Shown: positions 34,237 through 47,619 of the stretch, one piece after another
Position numbering within the stretch: position 1 is the first letter of the stretch
How the letters are laid out: the number at the start of each line of letters is the position of its first letter
NCBI GenBank assembly: GCA_023374045.1
Contig: CM041779.1
Span: 266,114,131-266,178,130, forward strand
Reading direction: 5' to 3'
From: Limonium bicolor
Lineage: Eukaryota > Streptophyta > Magnoliopsida > Caryophyllales > Plumbaginaceae
Length of the DNA stretch: 64,000 bases
The notes under the pieces: generated by a model
Database searches by the model: none
Seen by the model: the letters and a program-made list of their open reading frames with translations, nothing else
What the model was told of the DNA's origin: nothing
Made by a program: the position numbers and the translations under genes

Positions 34237-37206
34237 TCATCTCATTATCATCATCGTCGTTGTTTTCATCTCAAACAAAACCGGTCTTCTCCCTGGAAGA
34301 ACAACATGCCATCTACTAGCTTTTGGGTCTTCAACATAAAACACCTGGTCACAGTCTTTACCCAACACAAACTGATCTTCCTTATTAGTTGTAACACGTG
34401 AAAGATCAACCAAAATAAGTCCTTTATCATTTTGGAGTCCATGTCGGTTGTCCACCCAATTGCAGCGGAACAATAGAAACGAATCAATGTGATAGTTTAG
34501 TTCCCATATGTCCTCTATCACACCATAATACCAACTACTACTGCTCATTGGTTGAACCTGGTTACCTAGACCATATTCAGTCACCGATGCTTCAATTTTT
34601 ACCCCACTGTTCTGATGTATTGATTTAGCATCTTGGCGTGCAGTGTAGTATGTGCATCCATTAATGTCATACCCTTCAAACGATACAACATCTGTTCCAG
34701 AACCAACAGCTAGACATCTGATTTCTTCAACATCTTCGGGGTTCAATGAAGCTTGCTCAAACACATATTCCTTAAACCATTGGACGAATACTCGATTTTG
34801 TTCTTTTTTAAGCCAGATACGGTTTTTGGTAGGGTTTTGTCGACTCAACTCAGCAATGTGAATATCGAAGTAGGGTTCAACAACCTCAAGGTGTTGTAGT
34901 ACAAACAAATGTGCCTGATTAATAAGATCACGAGAGATACGAACAACCTTTTTGCCAATAACTCCTTTACCCTCAAATCTACCATGGTGACGTGGTTTGG
35001 GAATACCAATTGACTCTGCATCGTTCAAATAACTTGTTACGAATTCTGTGACTTCCTCAGTCACTGTTGCTTCGATGATACTGCCTTCCGGTCTATATCT
35101 GTTTTTCATTCTACCCTTCAGAATCCCCATATATCGTTCGAAAGGATACATGTAACGTAAGTAAACCGGACCACAATATTTGATCTCTCGGACAATATGC
35201 ACTACTAAATGCACCATTATGTCGAAGAAAGATGGTGGGAAATAAATCTCAAGCTGGCATATTGTCACAACAATTTCATGTTGCAGATCATCGAGGGTGT
35301 CTGAGTCAATTGCCTTGCAGCAGACAGCGTTGAAGAAGAAACATAATCGAGTTAGAGCATTTCTGACATTTTCTGGTAATATCCCTCGTATTGCAACTGG
35401 AAGAAGATGCAACATTAACACATGATAATCATGAGATTTCATGCCTAACAGTTTCAAATCCTTCATAGAAACTAGGTTCTTCCAGTTTGAAGAGTACCCA
35501 GATGGTACCTTCAATGTGTGCAAACACTTGCAAAAACTTAATTTTTCACTCTTAGAGAGGGTATAACACGCAGGAGGTAGATATGTTCGCTTCTCATCCT
35601 CTATTGGGTGTAGTTCTTTCCGTATGCGCAACTCTTGCATATCTCTCCTCACCTTCAATCCGTCTTTCGTCTTGCCGGGTATGTTGAGCAAAGTACCACA
35701 CACTGCCTCACCGACGTTCTTCACAATGTGCATGATATCCAAACAATGTCGAACAGGCAGATGCCGCCAATACGGTAGATCCCAAAAAATGGAACGTTTT
35801 TTCCAAATGTTCTTCGGCGGCTTGGATGTGTTTCCAAAGACATTTTCAATGTCTTTTACCTTTGCATACACTTCCTCTGAATTCAAAGGCAGACGAGCCA
35901 CACGAGTCTCGGGCTCATTGTTGAACAGCTTTCGCTTTCTCGAACGGTAAGGATGGTCTACTGGAAGAAACCGTCGATGACACATATAAACATTTTTGCC
36001 GCAGTGCTTCAGACGATCTGAACATGTGTCATCCTCACATACCGGACACGCTTTGAATCCTTTCACCGAGTATCCTGACAAGTTCCCATAGGCAGGAAAG
36101 TCGTTAACAGTACAGAACAACATCGCCTTCAGTGTGAAATTTTCTTTCGCATGAGCATCATATACCACTGTCCCTTCATTCCACAACAAGTTCAGATCGT
36201 CGATCAGTGGTGCAAGATATACGTCAATGTTATGACCAGGTTGCTTTGGACCAGAAATTAGGAGTGATAACATAATGTATTTTCGTTTCATGCACAACCA
36301 TGACGGTAAATTGTAGATCACTAGTAGCACCGGCCAAGTGCTGTGCTGACTGCTCAACGTGCCATACGGGTTCATCCCATCGGTACACAATCCAAGTCTC
36401 AGATTCCTATCCTCATCCCCAAAATGATGTTTGAATTTTCTGTTGATATTTCTCCACTGAGGTCCGTCTGCAGGATGTCTTAATTTTTCATCGATTTTTC
36501 TACCATCCGCGTGCCATCGTAAGTTCTTCGCATCTTTTGGGTTGGCAAACAACCGTTTGAATCTAGGAATTATCGGCAAGTACCACAATAATTTCACTGG
36601 ACGATTTTTTTTCTGAAAGGAGGAATCCTCATCCTTGTCCTTGTACCGGGACAACAAACATTTAGGACACTTGTCTAGATGTTCGTATTCACCCCTATAA
36701 AGCACACAGTTATTTGGGCAAGCATGAATCTTTTTATATTCAACTCCCATTGGACACATCCATTTCTTTGCCTCGTAGGTGGATGTAGGAAGACCATTCT
36801 CATCAGGAAGCATATCATGTATCAGCTCTAAAAATGACGTGAAACACTTGTCACCAACTCCATATTTCCCCTTTAAGTTGAACAAATTAAGTATAACAGT
36901 CAATTTTGTGTATTTAACGCACGAAGGGTACAAAGGTGTCTTTGATGCGTCCAACAATCTTTGATACTCTTCCGGCTTATCGACAAAAGTATCGCAACAT
37001 TTTCTAACATTTCATCCATTTGTTCATCATGGTGAGTGGTCTCACTGTCATCGAATCCTGAATCACTTAACGGTACCGACTCATTGATGGTATTGAAGGT
37101 GTGGGCGGTACTTGCGTAACGTGGATCATGAGGGGGAAGCTAGGACACTGCTTTGGTGATGGGCCGGGAAAGTACTGGTACAAATCCAATAGCAGATTCA
37201 GAAGAC
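34237..37206 (-). pseudogene. CACTA TNP2 transposase, nearly intact, one frameshift near the N-terminus
   Basis: A 906-codon frame (36957-34237) carries the Transposase_21 domain: CPMGVEYKKIHACPNNCVLYR with Cys pairs, then WHADGRK, then GLCTDGMNPYG and the PAYGNLSGYSVKGFKACPVC block. DUF4218-like sequence follows in the middle (residues ~500-620) and DUF4216 at the C-terminus (EGYDINGCTYYTA; CNWVDNRHGL). Upstream, a one-base loss near 36993 separates it from the N-terminal stretch DEQMDEMLENVA in the neighbouring frame, and an in-frame TAG lies near 37140. A splice acceptor is plausible at 37206. TNP2 is the transposase that cuts the ends. The first codon of the long frame is TTG, not a true start. 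Confidence 0.85.
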
Positions 37207-37659
37207 CTGACAAAGAAAAGTAAAGATTGTTATACACAAATAATAAATAAAATTAATTAATAAGACTAATACGATTCTAGAAAAAATTCGGCATGACCTT
37301 TGCGTAATCGTGTTAATCCCATGCTTATCATTAAGCATTCACCAACATTTTACTTACCACGACAAATAAATTCAACAATTGGCAGCAACCATCCTTATTC
37401 ACAATCACTCAATATTAACCACAACCACTTTTTCGCAATAATTAATTAAACACACAAAGAGAAAAGATAGATGAAGATGTTACCTTTTCACTCTTAGTCC
37501 ACAGCAGAATAAATAAGGAAGAAGAAGTAGAGACCACCCCAATTACTACAGAAAGCGGGGAAGCAAGGAAATAATATTAGGGGGGGCAAGAAATCCATTA
37601 TTATAAGCATTATCATATTAAGAAAATAAAAAAGAGAAAAAAGATAGATGAAGATGTTA
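37207..37659 (-). other. CACTA intron/5' region with a ~185-bp tandem duplication
   Basis: No gene is seen. The segment from about 37460 ('agatagatgaagatgttac') begins again at about 37641, and its continuation lies beyond the inserted LTR at 45338-45490. Both copies share 'gagaccaccccaattact' and 'ttagggggggcaagaaatcc'. The LTR therefore landed in the second copy of a tandem duplication already present in the CACTA. Confidence 0.75.
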
Positions 37660-40600
37660 TGAAATACCCCAAACTTATTAAATATGGATTAAATATTTAA
37701 TTACATTAATTAAGGCCTAAACATGCCTTGAAAGTCAACTGAGAACAACAGTGGTCAACATAAAACAAGATGTTGCACCCTTTGACTGTTTAGGGTAAAC
37801 AAATACCCAAATGAACTACTTAGGACCTAAAAATTTGTCCTAAGCATATTAACACATTACTAAACATATTATAACCGTTGGACAACACTCCAACACAAAG
37901 AAAAGCATTTACATGCTTCAAGGTCAAAAAGGGCAAAAAGGTGCTCTAGGAAAACCTTAAAAATCAAATGACCTCTAAATGATATAAAATTGAATACCAT
38001 GATCAAATATCATTTAAGGAACACAACAAAACCGTTGTCAAAGAAAACAGAGCTCAGAAACACCTTGCGACACAAAATGTGCACTAAAACTCCTTAAAGC
38101 ACGTTTTTGTGTAATCGCCTTCTAAATTGGTTTTAAATGAGCTAAAGGTTATAAATACCTTTAAATATGATAAATATCATATTATATGATATAGGAATTT
38201 AATTCCAGAAATTTACAATTTTTTACAAATTTAATATTAAAATATTAATAAACCCTAATGTGGGGCCCGTTTGGGTCAACATTGACTAAGTTGGTCAATG
38301 TTGACCCTTGACCACGAAATGGACTACATAAATCAGATAATTAAGTCTCTTAACATACCAAGAGACAAGTCCCATGTGACAATTAAATATAGTCCTTTAC
38401 TTTTGCATAAAATAACAAAAAAACATACTTTACCTTATAAAACAAAAAAGGTGGGCTCCACTTACCTTACCCATGTGAGCCAGCCGATTTGGAGCCTCCA
38501 TTTGCTCCTCTTTTCCCTTGTATTTCGGTGCTCCAAGCAAGCCAGCAAGCAAACAAGAGTGATGAGTCATCCTTCACTTATGATTAAAGTAACATATTAG
38601 TCCATTATTCATTCAAATTGGAATCAATAATTCACCCACTCCCTCTTATCATGGCCGGCTGTCCTCTGTGTGTCTCCACTGAATTAGCTCCAATTATTCA
38701 ACCCCAATCAGACATGATGAGTCATCAATTCACTAAAGTCATAAAAAATGTAAAAAAAGGTGTTTTAAGCAAATTAGGTCATTCTTTCTCATTAGTCCCA
38801 TTCCAAACGTGGGACTCCTGGCCAAACTCTCTCCTTGGCTCCTCTTCCACCGTAGGTAAGTCTCCAAGCTCCATTGGAGAGAGCTCAAGCTCTAGGTAAG
38901 CTCCTAAGGCATGAAAATGCCCATTTTCTTCATCTTTCTTTCCTTTTTCGATTGATCTAAGCTCCAACCACTTCCATCCATGAATCTAGGTTGTTTTGGA
39001 AGTTAAATGAAGGAAGAATCTCGGCCATAACAAGGGAAGAAGGTTGAGAAACTCAAACTTTGTTCTTAAGGTACAAAAATGTGCTTTAAGCTCATATCTT
39101 TTGATTCCCTTCAAATTCGGCTGTGAAACTTTGTTCCTAGCCTTATTTTCTTCTCCTTTTCATGTAGATTCAGTTGGTATACCAAGATCTACAAGGAGTA
39201 GCTAGATCCAAGCCAAAAACACCATTTTTGGCATCTTAAACAAGGTAAAACTTAACTATCTTCCAAGCTAATTCACCCACGGTTTATACCTTGTTCTTGA
39301 GAGTGTTTTGATACTCTTTATCTTCTGGAAAAGTAGGGCCGAAGTAGATCTATACCAAGCTTGAAGATCTAAGGTAAAAATCCATGATTTTCATGACTTA
39401 AATTACTTCTTATGGTTAGATCTTTTTTGGAGACTAACTAGGCCTTGTTTTCTGTTTGAAAACATGTAAGAGAAGTTTGGAGAAATTCTCCTTAAGGTGG
39501 CGAATCCAACAAGGATTTACCTAAGCTAAATCAAGGTATAAATCACTTAAACATTAACTTTGCAAAGTTAAAATGTTCTAAGCTATTTCTATAGTTATTT
39601 CCGTGAGTGAAGAAGTAAAATAAGGTCATGTTTGGCCTTAAAATGGTTAAGAAATGGTTTAATAAATTTTATAACTAATTAAACAAGCATAATTGTCAAA
39701 TTTAAGACATTATGTGGAAGTTTGGTAAATAAATGAAGATATATGGTGAGGCCGAAAATTTATATGTATTTTGGGACATTTATGTGTAATTTATTTTGCA
39801 AGACAAGTTTGTAATAAGGCCATGTATTTTAGGCCATTTTATTTAGCATTTACAAGCTCTTAATTAAGTTTAAGTAGTATAAATGCATTACCGAAAATAA
39901 ATGGGGTATTAGGTGTAACTAAATTAAATTTAGGGGCTTTAGAATAATAAGGCCGAAAATTAGAGTTAAAAAGGAGTTAAAATAAAGTTTATAAGATTTA
40001 TAAAGTTTTGGGGTTAAATGGTAATTTTTGAAAAGTATGGGTACAAACCGTGAATAAAGGAGATTAATGATCAAGGAAATATTAAGGTGGTCAACCTTGA
40101 CCATATGATAGGTTTTGACCAAATTAGATAAGTTAAATAACTTATTTAAGGTTGTATAATAAGATAAGTATCTTATGGTAATATTTTTTATGACATATAT
40201 GGTGAATATGTTATTACCAAAAATTAAGGGTGTAAAATGGTATTTTAAACACCCATGGGCTATTAGGAATTTTTAGGAATTTATTTGGTGGATTTTGGAA
40301 TTAAAATGAACTATATATGTACAATATATAGTTATTATGTCATTATGACACTTTGGAGAAAAATAGATGGTGGAATGGTAAATATCGAAAGTATATGGGT
40401 TAATAAGATATTTATAACCCTTTGGTGGAATTTGGAGATTTTTAGAATTATATAAGAGTATTTACTAAGATATGTGTATAATATATGGTTTTAATGGTAT
40501 GGTAAAACTATATGTTATAAATAGGGCCAAATGGCAATTATAGAATAGCACAAGGGCTGTTTGGAATTTATAAAAAATAACCATAGGTTATACTCTTTTA

Positions 40601-41503
40601 TAAGTTAGAATGTTATATTAAACGGAATATATAACATGTATGATTTAAGGGGTGATTTTGTAAATTAAGGAAACTATGGTTTTGGAAAAGAATAAGATTT
40701 TCTTATGGTGCCTAAGAGGCAATATAAAATAGTTTTGTATAAAAACTATGGGTTGTTAAAGGGAATAAAAATATCACATAGTATGATATTAGTATATGGT
40801 ATAACATTAAATAATGTTATGAGGTCAAAAAAGGGATTTAATGAAGTTAAGAGCTATACCGAGTTAATAGGAGTTGGAAAATGAATTTTAGACTAAGGTC
40901 TATAATGTTATAAATGTTATAACAATTATATGGTTTAGATGGAATTAATATAAGGAAGGGTATTCACATTAAAGAATGTGACAAACTATAAATAAAGGGA
41001 ATTTATAAACTAAGGTATTTATTGAATAAACCTTAGGAGTTGAAATTATACAACATAAAATGTTACATAATGTTAGGATAATAATCTTATGCAAGTTGTA
41101 TATATAATACAACTAATGGGAATAATCGTCTAAAAGAAGATGATCAAATGTAACATAAATATAAGAGTTTATGAAACTCATGAGAATTACCTACGTGGTA
41201 AAAATATATACATACACAAGAATAATGTATATAAGGGGCGGATATATATATTTTGGTGAAAACCATATGATTCAGTGGTGGTGGTTATTTGAAAAAAATA
41301 TATAGTTACGAACTATGAGTTATGAATTTTAGAATGCAATATAATATAAGAATGCATGCATACATGCAACTATAGGTTACGTACCTAAACTAGATGTGGA
41401 TAAGATTAGAAGAAATATAAGGAATTAACTTAACAGTTGAATGTTTTGGACGTACACGTTTTAAGTAACAAAGCCGACTGTTTTAGAGAAACCTGTAACA
41501 AAC

Positions 41504-43532
41504 TGATAAGTGTCCAAATGAGCATGATTTATAGGTGTATTTCATAATAATATTAGCACTTTTCTTGCTCATTTCTCCACTTCGGTTAGTTTTCCTCTAG
41601 TTTATGTTTTATTGTTTATCTCACAAATTTATTGGTTTAACATGAGGAAACCAAGCTGGGACTAAAGTAGATAAAGAGACGAACACATAGACGCAAACGG
41701 CTCAGAAAACGGACTTATAACGAAGAATGTAGAGCCGGTCAAACAGAGTCACGCGGTGGACTGGTGCAAACCGCCCCCTAAGTGGCGGACGTCACACGGA
41801 CAACCGCCAGGCGGACAGGGCTGAGGCAACCGCCTCTTAACGACGGGCGGTTAAGGAGGCGGACGAGGCACAAGCAACCGCCTCGCGGTCAACATAGAGG
41901 CTACCGCCTCTTAACTCGCGGACACCACAGGGGCGACCGCCTCATAACTGGCGGACAGCATAGAGGCTACCGCCTCTTAATCTCGCGGACAACACAGGAG
42001 TTACCGCCACTTAATGGGCGGTACCAACAGGCGGACACAAGCAGAACCGGCGGTCGTGACTAATTATCAGTCGCGACCAGTTTTCTTCGCCCGTCTTCGC
42101 CGTCTGCAACTCGCACAACTCGTCCACTGCCATATCTATCTACTACGCACACCGCCTACCTTAATTTCCTCACGCGTGAGCTTTGTCCCCTGCGCAATCA
42201 ATGAAGCAATCAATGCTTCTTCTTCATCTGCAATAAAATCGTACGGATCCAAACCTCTATATAAACCCACGCCCTCTGCTCAATAAAATCATTCCCTTCC
42301 TCACAATCCAAAGCAGACCACATAGACCACCGTATCATCCCATCCAGTAAATAATCGCTCACTCCCACGATCCATTCCATTCTCTTATCTCCCACTTCTC
42401 CATTTTATTTTTAGTCTTCATTCCACCACGAAGCAGAAACACGATAAGAAGAACAGAAGAAAAGGGAGCTGGAGCAGAAGCGAATCGCAGTCCAGTCTCC
42501 GCCGGCAGTCTCCAAATTAATGGCTATTTCTGTTTCCTTTTATTACTGTTAATGTCTGAGTGATTTTACTCATATCCTAGGGTGGGGTTTGACCCTAAAT
42601 AATTCAGACTTATTATTAATACCAAGTTTTCTTATAAATATTTGTTTTGTCTCTCTAAATATTAAATGCTAATAACTGATCATTTTTATGCATTTACGGT
42701 TTCTCTTATTTCAATGATTTTGTAAATCTGAGAATAGACCACAAGAGAGATAAACGTTAGATATTATTCTCCTTGATTAGCAGATAAAATCCATCGCTGT
42801 TATAAAAAGAATTCTCACTTAAAGCTAATTAATGATTTTAGACTTTTTCTGATTGTAAAAAGTCTATTGATTTAATTAAGAGTGTTCCTTATCTATGATT
42901 TAGGAAGGCCACAAGATTAATTCTTAAACAGACAAATAAGAGCAAATTAGGATTATAATTATTGTCTGTACTTAAATAAATATTTATCACCTGTTTCACT
43001 TATTAAACTTGTTTTAATTCCTTTCAGCAAATATTGTTAAATGCTTATTCTGACAAAATACTGCATTTATTTGGTAGCTATCAATATATGATTTGAGATA
43101 GTTAAAGTACCACAAAGAATTAATCTTGTATTTACACTCCGGATTGAGCAGGAAAATACTAAGGCTATTTAGGAGTTCGTAACTGACAATTATTAACTCT
43201 AATAGACAATAAATATTTGAGACAGGATTATAAAATTGTTTAAGTAATTTAGGAAATTCCCCCCGCTATCCTAGGATACCTTTTACATCCATCCTTTTAC
43301 TTTACTTTACTGTTTTTATTATTTCTGTACTAATTCTGTAAATCAAGCTTGCCTCCGGCTAAACCCCAATTAATATTTTTTATGCACTTTAATTTATCTT
43401 TTTGTACATTTACTAAACTGGATAATTAATTAGACAGTTGCGAAGTCTCTGTGGATACGACCTTGTTGTACTACAAAGATTGGGTTCACTGCCCATAGTT
43501 AGCAAGATAGTTTAACTATTATTTTGCCCAAC
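41504..43532 (+). mobile_element. Athila-like solo LTR nested in the Tekay-like LTR
   Basis: It starts TGATAAGTGTCC, like the LTRs of A and R. It ends with the 'gcctccggctaaaccccaatt' and 'gtggatacgaccttgttgtacta' blocks seen at the end of B's LTR. CAAAC precedes it (41499-41503) and recurs at 43533-43537. With this TSD the LTR ends ...CCCAAC, not the canonical CA, so the last base is uncertain by one or two. A TATA box, CTATATAAAC, is at 42257-42266, and a dyad array is at 41753-42054. Confidence 0.75.
41753..42054 (+). promoter_or_regulatory. GC-rich dyad array in the nested solo LTR
   Basis: About seven to eight units are built from GC(A/T)ACCGCC(TC)(T/A)TAA followed by (C)GCGGAC. The array starts about 250 bp into the LTR and ends about 200 bp upstream of the TATA box. 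In sense orientation the half-sites are nearly those of element R (GCAACCGCC and GGCGGAC). A plus-strand open frame here (41782-42063) is a by-product of the repeat. Confidence 0.65.
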
Positions 43533-45342
43533 CAAACAACTGTAGAAAACAGTAGTGAACTGTCGGGGTTACTATTATTCGAAATACCGGATGTAGTTAG
43601 TCATGGAGACTGACTTATAGTTTTAATACCGTTTAGATTATGCTTCTGACAGGACGCTTGACAAGCTAGCGGACTACACACGGAGCATAGGATCTTGCTG
43701 ATTCATACTACCCACCGTAATACGATCAGGGTGAACGGTATGTAAAGGGGCTTTGATCGAGTTGTCCTAAGTTGCTCCTTGGGCTCGGATATGGTTGATA
43801 TAACTTGTATGTTGTTATGTGTCTCTGATTGTCCCTGAGGGCTTCCTCAGTTCAGACTTCTGTGTGATCTGTGATAAGATTGTTTGTCTGAATGTGATAA
43901 TTAATATGCATGAACTGTATATTTATAGCTGCTTATTATTTACTATTGTTGAGTTAACAGTATTGGTTCGTATATATGAACCTATATATATAAACGAACT
44001 AGCGGCTATGGTGCTATCTTATATGAAATATAAGGAACGTAAGTAAAACGTTGTAGCACTATGATAATAACATATACATATTATCTGAGACTTTTATACG
44101 GAGCATTGGCCTTTCTATACGCCGCTCTCGTATCTAACACTGGATCCCGAGTTTACAAACTCCGGATTGGACTAATGACCTTAGTCTGCTGTGTTAGAAA
44201 ATTTGGTAATGCGATGTGATGGTATAATTAATTAATTAATGGAAAGGAAGTAAAGCCAAGAGGATGTGGCTCTTGGTGCGCGCTGTGATCACAAAAACGA
44301 TACCAGGATGTCCGTGTACGGGTCCGTAAGTATCAAGAAAATTTCCCGTGAGCTAGAATGGCTCGTTGGTTGGAGACTCTACCGTTGGAGTGGCTACTGC
44401 CGTGGGTGACCCGCCATAATATATGGGTAACTAGAGACATGTCGTTTTAACGAGACATTGTCACTAGGTATAACTGAACAACTAAAAACAATTGAGACTT
44501 ATACAGTGGCGAACAATACCATGGACGAGACTTAATACTTGTTTATTATTCTCGTTGTTTCGCTTGTTGTTCAATGGTTATACTTGTGGTTATTTTATTG
44601 TGTTGATGGTTGGATGGAGCCTACAAGGCTAAGGTAAATTAAATATGAAAACTGTACGCTACGGCGAATGTACATTGTACATTATATTGTTATTACTCGA
44701 TACGTTCGATATATAAATGTTGTATGGAATAATAAATGAATGTTTGGATTGGATGATGGATGGTTAAATGTTTGGATATTTGGATGGTTGATTATGTATA
44801 TTATACATTTATGCTTCAGTTTTTGATTATAACTGTAAAAGGGAAAAGCATGAAACCAATCTAATAATAAGATGGTTAAAAATGACAAGTGACCATTAGG
44901 GTCCAGGCCCGGCATACTCAGCGTCTATCGCTGATACTACACCATTACAGGTTGTTGATCATTGTCGGAGCTGAAGAGCAGGAACAGGGTAATTGGAGTG
45001 TTACTTTTGTCACCACACTTGGAGATGTTGCATAGCAATGAAGATGGTGAATTGTATTATGGTAAGGTTTGTGTATTCAGGATTGGGTAGACGCTCACTT
45101 GTCGATGTTTATGGTTTATGGACTTAGTATGATGTATAGGAGTTTCTCATTATCACTGCGGTTAGCAGTTTATTTGTATTGGAAGTTGGATGTAGTTTGG
45201 CTGCGTTGCTGCATGGGCGAGTAACGGCCGGTGACACCGAGTGAGTTTTTGTAATTGTTATTTGTTTTTCCGCTGCGAGACGTTTTATTTATTGCTACGT
45301 GAGAGATTATATCGTGATTATTGAGAGGGGTGTTACATGTTA

Positions 45343-46783
45343 CCTTTCAGCTCATGCTGCACAACAGAAGCAATGAGGAAGAAAGAGACACAGAGACCAC
45401 CCCAATTACTGCAGACAGCGGTGAAGCAAGGTAATAATATTAGGGGGGGCAAGAAATCCATTACTATAAGCATTATCATATTAAGCACGTATATGAGGAA
45501 AAAATGTATCATCGTTTTTGTCTCCATGATGGTCGTATAAAATACATTATTAATTTAATAAGATTAGAGAGTGTGACTGAATTGGTGACTGTAAAAATAT
45601 AGTCACCGCAAATTCCATAAAAATTAATTAAGATAACTTATATATAGCTATAAACTTAACTAATAAAAATATAAATTAATAAAAACTATTTTTTAAAAAT
45701 TAATTAAGTTGATTTATTATTAACTTATAAATTAAACTAATAAAAATATCTTTTTAAAAAATTACCTTTTTTATAAAAATTATTTAAGATAATTTTTATT
45801 AGTTACTAAAAAAGAATATTTTTAATGAGTGTAAATTTTAGAAAAATAATTATATTAATAATTACAAATTCTAAAAAACTAACTTCATATTTACGAACAT
45901 AATAACTATATCAACTAAAAATCTGAGTGTAAAAACGAACACGCTAACATTGTTATTTATTCAACTTAATATGGTTACAATCATTAATTAAGAGAGAAGT
46001 AGATCAATGCTCCATAATTATAAAATTATTCCTAATAAAAAAGAACACAAGTTAACATAACCTGTAAATAACATATCACATCTCTTATCGGAATCTGAGT
46101 TTAATGGATAAAAAACGGATGGTTGGGCAACAATCCCCTTACATATAGCACGTACATTGACAATTAACTATACAGACTATAAAATATCAAGTAACTTACT
46201 ATCGGAACATTAATAACTTTTTCCCAAAAATAATCTCTAGTATATATTACTGAAGAAACAAGGATGCATTATCACTAGCATCATTGTAATAGTGACGCAA
46301 TATTCCCGTACCGTTTTTTACAACTTTGGGTTGTATGCGGAGGGCACAAACAGCAAAAATATCAACTCAGGCATTTTAATCGAACACCTTATATGCACAA
46401 CTATTTATACTTGTTCAATAATCTATCTATATTCAAATTATGCACACACAACTAAACTAACAATCAATAACTATATTACAACTAGTTATTCAATCAACAA
46501 GACAATAATTAACATATTTCGAAGTTAAAAACGGAATTCGAACCTAGGGTCCCGCTAGAACCGACGATCGACGCCTGCGACCAGTTCTCTCTGTTGCGAT
46601 GGCGACGGCAACTGTGGCGGCGAACGATGGAGGCGCACGCGGAAGGTGAAGGTGGCGGTGGTGGTGGCGGAGTCGCAGGCATCGAGAGGTCGAAATCGCC
46701 GTCGCCTTCTCTTCGTTCTCGCGATATTACAGAAGAGAATGAAGAGGAGAAGACGAAGTGGAGCCGATTTGGGGGAAATAAAA
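45343..46783 (-). other. CACTA 5' region: A/T-rich stretch and a GC-rich leader exon
   Basis: 45343-45490 is the second copy of the duplicated segment. 45540-46500 is A/T-rich with no gene seen. 46540-46760 is suddenly GC-rich (multiple 'ggcggtgg' triplets) and could be the first, untranslated or short coding exon of the CACTA transcript on the minus strand. A captured host fragment is the alternative, since a plus-strand open frame of 80 codons (46594-46836) covers it. I cannot decide between them. Confidence 0.4.
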
Positions 46784-46992
46784 CAACCCTATCGCAGCGG
46801 TTCCTACTAAAATCGGCCTATCTCAGCGGTTCTTAGTAGGAACCGCTGCGATAGAGTTGTTTTTTTTTTTAACGACCCTAGCGCAGCGGTTGTTACTTAC
46901 AACCGCTGAGATAGGTGTGCGGGTTTTTTAAAATCGGCCTATCTCAGCGGTTGTTTTTACAACCGCTGCGGCTAGGGGCACTGCGATAGACC
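46784..46992. repeat. CACTA right subterminal repeats
   Basis: CGCAGCGGTT/CTCAGCGGTT and complements are in hairpin pairs (46792-46802 with 46843-46853; 46880-46890 with 46900-46909; 46945-46954 with 46961-46970). The variant CTCAGCGG is common here and absent from the left end. Confidence 0.85.
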
Positions 46993-47010
46993 ATTTTTGT
47001 ACTAGTGTTC

Positions 47011-47619
47011 ATACAGGCCACATACACAATTACAATGCTTAATACACATTTATACGAAATACAATACAATGCTTAAGTACAATACAAGATTCGAATACAA
47101 TTCTTCATTATTCATGTGTTTCATGAATTATACAAACTATTGTTAAGACAAACATCAAGAACAATGTAAACAAGCACAAGTAAGTGCAATATAGTCCGAT
47201 TCATACATTTATCTTATTTAGGTGATCAAATAAGCACACAATCGGGGTAACCAGATTAGGATACAGGGCATGAAGAAATCATACCTTTTTCTGTAATTTA
47301 CTTTACCGGTGCCCTCTTGTTCCTTAGTCCTTATTTGTTCCTCGAGTCCTATTCTTGAACCCCTGGCTACATGCCAAATGGTTCAATCAATACTACGCAT
47401 TACATTACATACATATTTGCTACTCCCGTACTTACCCCGTTGTCCCGTTGTTTCGGTTTCACTTAATGTTCTTATACTTACACATTGTTTACTTCCCTTA
47501 AGTTAGTTTTCTTACTCAACATCGGTATTCTTACATATATGTACATATGTACATGTGGTATACATATATATATATATATATATATTATTTATTAATTAAA
47601 ATTTTTTTTTGTATGACTC
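47011..47619 (-). other. Tekay-like LTR continued
   Basis: This is part of the LTR 28969-50186 right of the CACTA. No gene is seen. A (TA)n microsatellite is at 47567-47586. Confidence 0.5.

Larger units (their letters stand above)
37660..45337 (+). mobile_element. Tekay/Del-like solo LTR inside the CACTA, TSD TGTTA
   Basis: It begins TGAAATACCCC (37660) and ends GGGGTGTTACA (45337). TGTTA flanks it at 37655-37659 and 45338-45342. Without the nested LTR at 41504-43532 it is about 5.6 kb, long for a solo LTR. Its last 1.6 kb is the same family as 1-1399. Most of 39560-41400 is extremely A/T-rich. No gag/pol motif is seen in any frame. Short open frames near 38300-38900 are not supported as genes. 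Confidence 0.85.
30097..47007 (-). mobile_element. CACTA (En/Spm-like) DNA transposon, TSD TTC
   Basis: The left end CACTAGTAGAAAAA is at 30097 and the right end reads CACTAGTACAAAAA on the minus strand from 47007. TTC flanks both ends (30094-30096 and 47008-47010). Subterminal arrays are at 30112-30270 and 46784-46992. The genes, both on the minus strand, are TNP2 (34237-37206) and a TNPA/Ulp1-type gene (30555-33968). A 7.7-kb LTR insertion lies upstream of TNP2. Without it the element is about 9.2 kb, a normal size for an autonomous CACTA. TNP2 carries a frameshift, so this copy is probably no longer autonomous. Confidence 0.95.

Noticed and set aside
36955..36957. Position 36957 as the start of TNP2
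   Set aside because: The codon is TTG, not ATG, and the homologous N-terminus continues upstream after a one-base frameshift near 36993.
41782..42063. A plus-strand 93-codon frame rich in Arg/Gly repeats
   Set aside because: Its repeats are the translation of the dyad units in the solo LTR and no start context or homology supports it.
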